Shown piece after piece: positions 5,750 through 12,167 of a stretch of 19,499 bases of DNA (position 1 is its first letter; every line of letters begins with the position of its first letter). A program made the translations under genes and the position numbers. Under the pieces are notes generated by a model, which was given only the letters and a program-made list of their open reading frames with translations, had not been told where the DNA came from and did no database searches. Source of the stretch: Coriobacteriia bacterium (GTDB lineage: Bacteria > Actinomycetota > Coriobacteriia > Anaerosomatales > JAENZW01). The stretch covers positions 1-19,499 of the forward strand of contig JAOUET010000013.1 in NCBI GenBank assembly GCA_029858605.1, given 5' to 3'.

Positions 5750-6100
5750 TGGAGTGGGCCGGGCGGTCGCGCGCATCCGAAAGGGCGCGTGAGGAAAGTC
5801 CGGACTCCAACGGGCAAGGGTGCCTGCTAACAGCAGGGCGGGGCGACCCGACGGATCAGTGCCACAGAAAAGAAAACCCCCGAGGGCGACCTCGAGGAAA
5901 GCTGAAACGGTGCGGTAAGAGCGCACCAGCGTCGCGGTGACGTGGCGGCTTGGCAAACCCCACCCGGAGCAAGGGCAAATAGGAGCGGCTAAGACTGGCC
6001 CGGTCGTCGCTCGGGTAGGCCCGCGTGAGGCCGTGAGCAATCACGGTCCCAGATAAATGACCGTCCACGACAGAATCCGGCTTACAGGCCCACTCCACTC
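5750..6100 (+). ncRNA. rnpB: RNase P RNA (bacterial, type A-like)
   Basis: This is the catalytic RNA of RNase P, which removes 5' leaders from pre-tRNAs. Conserved blocks are present in order: GAGGAAAGTCCGGACTCC near 5791, AGTGCCACAGAAAA near 5860, AACCCCACCCGGAGCAAG near 5956, and AGATAAATGACCGTC near 6051 with CAGAATCCGGCTTACAG at 6071-6087. The terminal helix P1 pairs TGGAGTGGGCC (5750-5760) with GGCCCACTCCA (6087-6097). Both ends are therefore defined to within a few bases. It follows the two tRNA genes after their terminator and has its own -10. Its 3' end overlaps the last codons and stop of the convergent chelatase gene (stop at 6082-6084), and no U-run terminator is visible behind it. 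Confidence 0.97.
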
Positions 6101-8070
6101 ACCCGGTCGCGTACGGTTGCCGCAATGGAGGCGCCGTCCAACGTGACCAGGCGGACGTATTCGGCATCTGCCACATCCGCGATCTCCCTGGCCATGCTTA
6201 CCGCGCGCGGACCGCTGCCCGTATCCACTACGACCGCCTTGACGCCGGATGACCTGAGCCGCGTGGCGACTGCGCGGGCATCCTCGCTGCCGAGACCTCC
6301 GTTGAGGCCCACGTTGGCACGGCCGTCCGTGACCAGAACGAGCCAGGGGACGACATCGCTGTTTCGCTTGACCTCGGATTCCAGCAGTTCGAGGGCTCGA
6401 AGCAGTCCGGCAGCAAGTGGAGTTGCGCCACCTGTGGGCAGGCTCTTCAGTTTGAGCTGGGCGAGTTCGACGCTGGCGGTCGGAGCGAGGACGACATCCG
6501 CTCTGTCGCCCCTGAAAGAGACGAGTCCGACGCGATCTCTGCGCTGGTACGCGTCGACGAGAAGGTCGAGGATGGCGACCTTTGCCGCATCCATGCGGCT
6601 GTCCGCCCCCATCGAGCCGCTGCCGTCCACGCAGAGGACGATCGTCGCACCGACACGACGCTTTCTGACTTTCGTCATGACCTCTTCGGGTTTGACCGCT
6701 ATGGCGAGATTGCTGTCGCGAGAAGCCTGGTTGGGAGCGGCAGCCCGCACAGTTGCGTCCAATGCGACGTCCGTGCTTTGACCGCGGTTTTGCTCGGCAC
6801 GAACGTAGCGCCCGCGTCCGTCGGCAGAGATCGTCTGCTGCCGCCGGCCGCTCATCGTGCGCCTCATCCGGTCTAGCTGCGTTTCAAGATCGGGGACTAT
6901 CGGTGAGACTGTCGAGTCGAGTTCATCGGCCACATCGTCGCCGCGGATCGAAGTCGCCGAGGCAACGTCTTTGCCGTCACCATCGCCGCAGTCGGCTGAA
7001 GCGGGTGCCGCACCGGGGTCGTCAGCTCCGTCCTCGCCGAAGCTCTGAGAGACCGCCGAAACCAGTCGTTCGGAAGCAATGAGGACATCGTCGAAAGGCT
7101 CGCGACGGAGTCTGTGGACCAGCACGAGCGGCGCCACTCGCCGAACGTCCTCGGACGTGACCTCGCTTCGGCCTTCCAGCGCGGCGAGTGCGCTGGCGGC
7201 CCTTACCATGGTGAGATCTGCCCGATGGCCGTCTACGCCCAGGGAAGAGCAAAATCTCGCCACCGAGAAGAGTAGTTCTTCGTCCACGTCCATCGAGGTG
7301 GTCCTGAGACGGGCGTGCTTGAGGCGCATTTTGAGTTCGTCCTCGGCGTCGACCCAGCCGCGAGCGAAATCGATAGCGTCCTCCTCGAACGCGCGTCGGC
7401 GTTTGAGGATCTCGACTCGCTGTTCGGGATCGCGGATCCCCTCGATCTCGACGCAAAGGCCGAAGCGATCGAGCAGCTGAGGGCGTACGTCGCCCTCCTC
7501 GGGATTCATCGTTCCCACGAGTATGAAGCGTGCGGGATGCGAGAAGGAGACACCCTCCCTCTCGACCGTGTTCACGGCCATGGCTGCTGCGTCGAGCAAC
7601 GTATCGACAAGGTGGTCGTCGAGCAAGTTGACTTCGTCAACGTATAGGATCCCGCGGTTGGCTTCGGCGAGCAGACCGGGCTGGAAGCGTCGCTGACCGT
7701 GCTTGAGCGCGTGCTCCAGGTCGAGAGTGCCGACCAAGCGGTCTTCGGTGGCGGAGACCGGGAGTTCTACCAGCTTGGGCACGCGCGTCGATTTGGGCAA
7801 AGCACCCTTGTCGCGGCGCTCGCGACACTCGACACACCAAGACGCAGGGTCGGCCGGGTTACACGAGAAGCGACACTCTTCGACGACGTCGATCTCCGGA
7901 AGTACGTCAGCGAGGGCGCGTACCGCGGTGGATTTCGCGGTGCCCTTCTCCCCCCGGATGAGGACTCCCCCGACCCGTGGGTCAACTGCGTTCAGGAGCA
8001 GTGCGAGCTTCAGCGAATCCTGACCGACGAGGGCCGAGAACGGGAAGCTCTGAGCGGGTCGCTGTGCCAC
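6082..8070 (-). CDS. Fused ChlI/ChlD-type metal-chelatase ATPase (magnesium/cobalt chelatase subunit)
   Basis: This 662-aa AAA+ protein combines the I-type ATPase with a D-type von Willebrand A domain. Such proteins power metal insertion into tetrapyrroles by a large BchH/CobN-type subunit; fused forms outside phototrophs are usually annotated as putative cobaltochelatase of cobalamin synthesis. Visible elements: Walker A GEKGTAKST at 40-48; a cysteine cluster at 66-82 (C66, C70, C79, C82); Walker B YVDEVNLLDD; sensor GTMNPEEGDVRPQLLDRFG; an acidic linker; and a VWA MIDAS motif DGSGSMG with D482, S484 and S486. The GTG start is chosen because GGAGGGG lies just upstream; the frame before it (MYPGFRHRRG) is not conserved-looking. 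No large subunit or other tetrapyrrole gene is in the window, so the metal is unresolved. Confidence 0.9.
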   Translation of the reverse strand: MAQRPAQSFPFSALVGQDSLKLALLLNAVDPRVGGVLIRGEKGTAKSTAVRALADVLPEIDVVEECRFSCNPADPASWCVECRERRDKGALPKSTRVPKLVELPVSATEDRLVGTLDLEHALKHGQRRFQPGLLAEANRGILYVDEVNLLDDHLVDTLLDAAAMAVNTVEREGVSFSHPARFILVGTMNPEEGDVRPQLLDRFGLCVEIEGIRDPEQRVEILKRRRAFEEDAIDFARGWVDAEDELKMRLKHARLRTTSMDVDEELLFSVARFCSSLGVDGHRADLTMVRAASALAALEGRSEVTSEDVRRVAPLVLVHRLRREPFDDVLIASERLVSAVSQSFGEDGADDPGAAPASADCGDGDGKDVASATSIRGDDVADELDSTVSPIVPDLETQLDRMRRTMSGRRQQTISADGRGRYVRAEQNRGQSTDVALDATVRAAAPNQASRDSNLAIAVKPEEVMTKVRKRRVGATIVLCVDGSGSMGADSRMDAAKVAILDLLVDAYQRRDRVGLVSFRGDRADVVLAPTASVELAQLKLKSLPTGGATPLAAGLLRALELLESEVKRNSDVVPWLVLVTDGRANVGLNGGLGSEDARAVATRLRSSGVKAVVVDTGSGPRAVSMAREIADVADAEYVRLVTLDGASIAATVRDRVSGVGL

Positions 8071-8101
8071 GCATCCCCTCCGGTGACGAAAGCCTGGGTA
8101 C

Positions 8102-8131
8102 AATATATCGTAGTCAGGCTACCGCGTGCCA
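8102..8131 (-). promoter_or_regulatory. Possible promoter of the chelatase gene
   Basis: On the minus strand, TATATT (8107-8102) is a good -10 in a short AT-richer stretch, with TGGCAC (8131-8126) at 18 bp as a weak -35. Initiation near 8095 would give a leader of about 25 nt. Confidence 0.35.
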
Positions 8132-8148
8132 CCCATATTTTGTGGATG

Positions 8149-9306
8149 CTAGGACGATTCCCACTGAAATGACCCGCAAGTGGAAGGCGTCAGTCCCCCC
8201 TTGTTCGGACACGTCTTGAGGTAGACGCAATCGTCGCACGTCAGCGATTCCACGTCTGTGATATCTTTGCCGATCTCACCCGACGGGCCTTCAGGTTCGA
8301 GGATCGATTCTGTCGCCGAGGCACGTTCTTCTTCGTCCAGCTCCAAGTCGGCGATGACGCCGGCGAGATCGACCCCTTCTTCCTCCGAAGGGGTCGACAG
8401 ATCGACCGGCTCGTCGGCAGCTTCGGCAATCTGCACTCCCGCAGGCTCGACAATCGGCAAGGGCTCCTCGATGGTCGAGGGCTCGGTGTCAGAAACGGCC
8501 TGCGTCTGGGCGCCCTCCTCATCCCCGTACGAGCCCATTATGACCGGCTTGGCGAGGTCAAAAGCGGTCTCGTCCGCTCGACCGGTCACCAGTTCGTTGA
8601 TGTCCGTCGCGGGTTCCTCTAGCGCGTCCGGAACGAATGCGGGGACCTCATCAGGGCCGACAAGCGTCTCGGCTTGCTCAGCCGCCTCGGCGTTCTCGAC
8701 GGAGGCAGGCTCCGCCACGGCGGGCGCACCGGCCTCGGCCTCATCGCTGGACCTAGCGTCCCACGGCCAACCCTTCGCATCTTCCGCTGCAGGGGCATCC
8801 GACGTCTGGGCGGCAGCTTCGTCCGCATCGGTAGCGGGCCCGATGGAGTCAGGTGCGGTGATGCCCTCGGACTCCAAGGTCCCCGCGGCGCGTTTCAGCG
8901 CGTCCGCTAGGTCGGGCGCCTCTTCGGCAGACTCCTCGGCGAGAACGTCGGCAGACTCGGCTTCCTGAGCGATGACTGCTTCAGCAAAGGCTTGGTCGAC
9001 GGCATCAACATCGACGGATGAGGCTGCTTCTTCATCAGCCGGTGTCTCCCAGACTCCGGCGGCCTCGGTCGGCTCCGAGGCGGACTCTGCCGCTGCCGGG
9101 GTCTCTTCGGCGCGGTCGGCCGCATGCACCACGAGAACCGGTGTCGCCGAGTCGAGATCGACCACGTAGCATTCCGATTCGAGTGCGGGTCCGACGTCTG
9201 CACCGGAGAGTTCGTCCACGGCCTCCTGGCGCGAACCGAACAGCTTTGGCGATATGAGCACGAGCGTCCCGCCATCACGCTTGCGCCCTACCAGGAAGAA
9301 ACCCAT
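8149..9306 (-). CDS. Acidic, alanine/glutamate-rich protein with C-terminal four-cysteine motif, unknown function
   Basis: I do not recognise a family. The 385-aa product has three parts. Residues 1-65 look folded (MGFFLVGRKRDGGTLVLISP, then a beta/alpha pattern ending YVVDLDSATPVLVVHAAD). About 70-345 is a low-complexity, strongly acidic Ala/Glu/Asp/Pro-rich stretch that is probably disordered. The C-terminal 30 residues contain C357, C360, C366 and C377 (CX2CX5CX10C) within SLTCDDCVYLKTCPN and STCGSFQW, which resembles a small zinc or iron-sulfur site. There is no signal peptide or membrane helix, so it is probably cytoplasmic. I chose the ATG preceded by GAGGTGCGACAG; upstream residues are not folded-looking and the promoter lies there. 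It sits between nfo and the chelatase gene, all in one direction. Confidence 0.8.
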   Translation of the reverse strand: MGFFLVGRKRDGGTLVLISPKLFGSRQEAVDELSGADVGPALESECYVVDLDSATPVLVVHAADRAEETPAAAESASEPTEAAGVWETPADEEAASSVDVDAVDQAFAEAVIAQEAESADVLAEESAEEAPDLADALKRAAGTLESEGITAPDSIGPATDADEAAAQTSDAPAAEDAKGWPWDARSSDEAEAGAPAVAEPASVENAEAAEQAETLVGPDEVPAFVPDALEEPATDINELVTGRADETAFDLAKPVIMGSYGDEEGAQTQAVSDTEPSTIEEPLPIVEPAGVQIAEAADEPVDLSTPSEEEGVDLAGVIADLELDEEERASATESILEPEGPSGEIGKDITDVESLTCDDCVYLKTCPNKGGLTPSTCGSFQWESS

Positions 9307-9367
9307 CTGTCGCACCTCTCCTCGGTCTTGCGTTGGAGCGGGTGGCCCCCTTCGGACGGTACACCCT

Positions 9368-9397
9368 ATGCTAGTTGCCCGCTGCAAGTGGGGCAAC
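9368..9397 (-). promoter_or_regulatory. Promoter with dyad upstream of the acidic-protein gene
   Basis: On the minus strand, TTGCCC (9396-9391) and TAGCAT (9373-9368) are 17 bp apart. A perfect inverted repeat GTTGCCC/GGGCAAC (9374-9380 with 9391-9397) covers the -35 and abuts the -10. The same dyad lies 18 nt behind the nfo stop and could instead be a weak nfo terminator, though no U-run follows. Confidence 0.5.
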
Positions 9398-9415
9398 CGT
9401 GCAAAACGGGTCTTT

Positions 9416-10285
9416 CTAGCCGCTGTCGCACTCGCCACGCAACATCTTGAGCCTCTGGATGTTCAAGATGTCTTTGGCAGGCAACTCGCCGGGCATCTCG
9501 GTAATCGCACAGACCTCCGCGAGCTCTTCCCGGCGAAGCATCGCCGAGAACCCCGGCAGCCCTATCTCGCCGTCTCCTACCCATGCGTGCCGGTCCCGGT
9601 GCGACCCGACGGGGGCCACGCAGTCGTTGGCGTGGACGGCCCGTATGGCTTCCCCTCCGCACTGGTCGCGAATCAGTCCGAGCAGCTGGTCCCAGCCGAC
9701 ATCGGTGCGCACGTCATAGCCGAAGGCGTGTGCGTGACACGTGTCCAAGCACAGCCCGACCCGGGCGCGTGCGTCACCCAGCAGGGCGAACACGGCGGCC
9801 AGATGTTCGATCGGTCCGCCGTACGTCCGACCGGCACCGGCGGTGTTCTCGAGAAGAAGATCGACCCTCCTGGTCGCGTGGGCGTCGGCTGCGGCAAGCG
9901 CGTCGCGCACCGCGTCGGCGACACGCTGGGCTGCGGCGGAAGGGTCCTCGTGCGGATCGGAGCCGACATGAGTGATGACACCGGCGACTCCGAGTTCGGC
10001 CCCGCGCACCAGCTCGTCGGTCAGTGCGACTATGCTTCTGCGCCGAAGCAGCGGCTCTGCGGTCGCCAGGTTGAGCAGGTATGCGGTGTGTGTGAAAGCG
10101 GCGGATATCTCTGAGGCCGACAGGGTTTCGAGATACAGCTCGACGGCATCCGGGTCGAGCGGTGGTCCGTGCCACTGCCGAGGGCTCTTGGCGAAGATCT
10201 GGAAGCACTCGCAGCCGACGCTTTCGGCGTATTCGACCGCGCTGCTCAGACCTTTGGCTATCGATACGTGTGCGCCGATCTTCAC
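9416..10285 (-). CDS. nfo: Endonuclease IV (AP endonuclease, base excision repair)
   Basis: It cleaves 5' to abasic sites and removes 3' blocking groups using a trinuclear zinc centre in a TIM barrel. The zinc-ligand motifs are all visible in order: FTHTAYLLNLA, VITHVGSDP, LLLENTAGAG, LDTCHAHAFGYD, VGSHRDRH and ITEMPGE. The last is a slight variant of the usual ETP. Length is about 289 aa, normal. I chose the GTG that gives (M)KIGAHVSIAKG, which matches typical N-termini and has GAGAGG 11 nt upstream. A GTG nine codons earlier (10312) is also open but has no clear ribosome-binding site. It is divergent from dinB with a short intergenic region, which groups two DNA-damage genes. No LexA box is visible between them. 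Confidence 0.95.
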   Translation of the reverse strand: MKIGAHVSIAKGLSSAVEYAESVGCECFQIFAKSPRQWHGPPLDPDAVELYLETLSASEISAAFTHTAYLLNLATAEPLLRRRSIVALTDELVRGAELGVAGVITHVGSDPHEDPSAAAQRVADAVRDALAAADAHATRRVDLLLENTAGAGRTYGGPIEHLAAVFALLGDARARVGLCLDTCHAHAFGYDVRTDVGWDQLLGLIRDQCGGEAIRAVHANDCVAPVGSHRDRHAWVGDGEIGLPGFSAMLRREELAEVCAITEMPGELPAKDILNIQRLKMLRGECDSG

Positions 10286-10355
10286 AGTTGTCGTCGCCTC
10301 TCGACCTTCCACGCAAACGGGCGCTTGCCCAGTACGCCCGAGCCGAGTGCAACGT

Positions 10356-10361
10356 TACACT
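10356..10361 (+). promoter_or_regulatory. Possible -10 box of dinB
   Basis: TACACT ends 10 nt before the dinB ATG, so transcription would start only about 4 nt upstream of the start codon. No clear -35 at 16-18 bp and no Shine-Dalgarno sequence are present, which fits a nearly leaderless mRNA. The evidence is weak. Confidence 0.3.
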
Positions 10362-10371
10362 GGTCGCATCG

Positions 10372-11610
10372 ATGGACGCACGCCGAACATGGACCAGACG
10401 AGCGATTCTCCACGTCGACATGGACGCGTTCTTCGCTGCCGTCGAGCAGCTGGACCATCCGGAGTGGCGCGGTCGTCCCGTGATCGTGGGCGGGCCTTCC
10501 AGCGGGCGCGGTGTCGTGTCTGCCGCCTCCTATGAGGCACGCCGGTACGGTGTGAGGTCGGCGATGGCGTCGGCTCGGGCGGAACGTCTGTGTCCGGAGG
10601 CGATATGGGCGCGTCCTCGATTCGAGCGATACCGGGAGATGTCGGACGCGGTCCTCGCGATACTCGAGCAGTTCACCCCACACGTGCAGCCGGTGTCGAT
10701 CGACGAGGCGTATCTCGACGTGACCGCGGGGAAGCACGCGAGCGCAGATCCGGTTGCGGTTGCCGAGGAGGTTCAATCACGTGTGGAGGCACTGGGAATC
10801 ACCTGTTCGATCGGAGTGGCGTCGTCCAAGACGGTGGCGAAGATCGCCTCGGATCATCTCAAGCCGAACGGTCTCGTGGTCGTGTACCCGGGAGACGAGG
10901 CCGCCTTCTTGGCCCCGATGTCTTGTGGGGCTCTTCCGGGAATCGGGCCGAAGACGGCCGCGGCACTAGCATCGCGGGGCATCCGTACGCTCGGCGAATT
11001 GGCAGCGCTGGACGAAGGCACAGCGGCCGCCGTGCTGGGCACGCACGGCCCCGAACTGGTCATGCGAGCGAGCGGTATCGACTCTCGCCGAGTCCGCCGA
11101 AACCCCCCGGCGAAATCGGTTTCGAACGAGAGGACCTTCGCCGAGGACCTTCGGTCTCGAGAAGAAGTAGAGCGTGCACTCGAGTCCCTCTGCGAACGCG
11201 TGGCACGCCGGATTCGTCGAAAAGGTATCTCGGGGAGGACCGTGACGCTGAAGCTTCGGTTCTCGGACTTCACGACCCGGACGGTACAGCAGACGATGCC
11301 GCAGCCGACACACGGGGCCGAGGAGATCCTTTCGGCAACGCTCGAGATGCTCTCCGACGTGTGGCGCCCAGGAGTCGGGCTGCGCCTCCTCGGCGTGGGC
11401 GTGAGCGGCTTCGAAGAACGCGGTCAGCAATTAGAGTTGCTGGAGGAGTCGCGAGAGGAGGAGGACGACGGGCGCCGCCGACGACTGACGGCGGGACTCG
11501 ACGCGGTCAGGGAGCGGTTCGGCGACGATGCGGTGAAGCGGGGCCGGGAAGTTGCCGGAGACTCCTCGGGGAAGGAAGAGAAGGATTCCGAGAAACCGGG
11601 TTCGTCGTGA
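10372..11610 (+). CDS. dinB: DNA polymerase IV (Y-family translesion polymerase DinB)
   Basis: This Y-family polymerase bypasses damaged template bases. The catalytic site is intact: D16 in HVDMDAFFAAVE, and D111/E112 in SIDEAYLD. It is therefore an active DinB rather than the inactive ImuB paralog. The palm and finger segments (PVIVGGPSSGRGVVSAASYE) are followed by helix-hairpin-helix-like GALPGIGPKTAAAL and a little-finger domain (SNERTF...VTLKLRFSDFTTRTV). QQLELL at 352-357 resembles a beta-clamp-binding motif. A charged tail of about 50 residues ends the 412-aa protein. The ATG gives the expected short N-terminus before the catalytic strand; it lacks a Shine-Dalgarno sequence. A longer open frame upstream is antisense to nfo. 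It is followed by a lipoprotein gene on the same strand and then convergent dnaE2. Confidence 0.95.
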   Translation: MDARRTWTRRAILHVDMDAFFAAVEQLDHPEWRGRPVIVGGPSSGRGVVSAASYEARRYGVRSAMASARAERLCPEAIWARPRFERYREMSDAVLAILEQFTPHVQPVSIDEAYLDVTAGKHASADPVAVAEEVQSRVEALGITCSIGVASSKTVAKIASDHLKPNGLVVVYPGDEAAFLAPMSCGALPGIGPKTAAALASRGIRTLGELAALDEGTAAAVLGTHGPELVMRASGIDSRRVRRNPPAKSVSNERTFAEDLRSREEVERALESLCERVARRIRRKGISGRTVTLKLRFSDFTTRTVQQTMPQPTHGAEEILSATLEMLSDVWRPGVGLRLLGVGVSGFEERGQQLELLEESREEEDDGRRRRLTAGLDAVRERFGDDAVKRGREVAGDSSGKEEKDSEKPGSS

Positions 11611-11671
11611 TTAGAGCTTGTGTGGCGTCCGGCGGTCTGTCGCATGCGCTGCCTGGAGAGAGGATCGGGTC

Positions 11672-12148
11672 GTGAGGCTTTGTAGAACGGTCGGCGTTGC
11701 TTTCGTGTCCTGCGCGCTCGCAGTCTTGGTGACCTTGCTTGGGGCGTGCGGGGATTCCGACGTCAACCAGGCCGACCGAGACGGCGAGACGGCTGAATCC
11801 GAGAGTGCTGCGGTGGGACTCGTGGAGCTTGCGGACGGCCGCGTGGAAGCGACAGGCTATCTGGACTTCGTGGAGCTCGAGGGAGGGTTCTGGGCGATCG
11901 TCGATTCCAACCCTCGCGAGGGGCTTTCCCAGGACCCGAGCGTGATCGCAATCGTCGTCAATGCCTCGGAGGTCGGCCTGCCGGCTTCCGAATCGCGCGA
12001 TACTGCGCAGTTCGTGGGCCTTGCAGCCAGGGCTGCGGGTGAGCGCCTTGAGGGAGCGAGCATACGGATGTCAGGTCCTGAGATGAATGCGGAGAGTCTC
12101 GTTACGGCCGACAGTCTCGGAGCGCTCGACGGCGCGGACGAGAAGTAG
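11672..12148 (+). CDS. Small putative lipoprotein, unknown function
   Basis: I do not recognise a family. Starting at a GTG preceded by GGAGAGAGGA, the 158-aa product has a basic start, a hydrophobic segment (about residues 7-23) and the lipobox-like LGAC, with C26 as the likely lipidated residue, followed by GDSD. This predicts export and anchoring on the outer face of the cytoplasmic membrane. An acidic spacer follows, and then a globular region of about 110 aa (VEATGYLDFVELEGGFWAIV, VIAIVVNASEV, ASIRMSGPEM) whose alternation suggests a small beta-barrel. It lies 61 nt behind dinB and may be cotranscribed. It converges with dnaE2, whose stop is 19 nt away. Confidence 0.75.
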   Translation: MRLCRTVGVAFVSCALAVLVTLLGACGDSDVNQADRDGETAESESAAVGLVELADGRVEATGYLDFVELEGGFWAIVDSNPREGLSQDPSVIAIVVNASEVGLPASESRDTAQFVGLAARAAGERLEGASIRMSGPEMNAESLVTADSLGALDGADEK

Positions 12149-12167
12149 CCGTCGACGCCCGGCTCGG

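Noticed and set aside
10286..10371. LexA box between nfo and dinB
   Set aside because: No GAAC-N4-GTTC palindrome is present; only the dnaE2 operon promoter has one.
12149..12167. Bidirectional terminator between the lipoprotein gene and dnaE2
   Set aside because: Only a 5-6 bp stem with a long loop around TAGCCG/CGGCTA is found; too weak to support.
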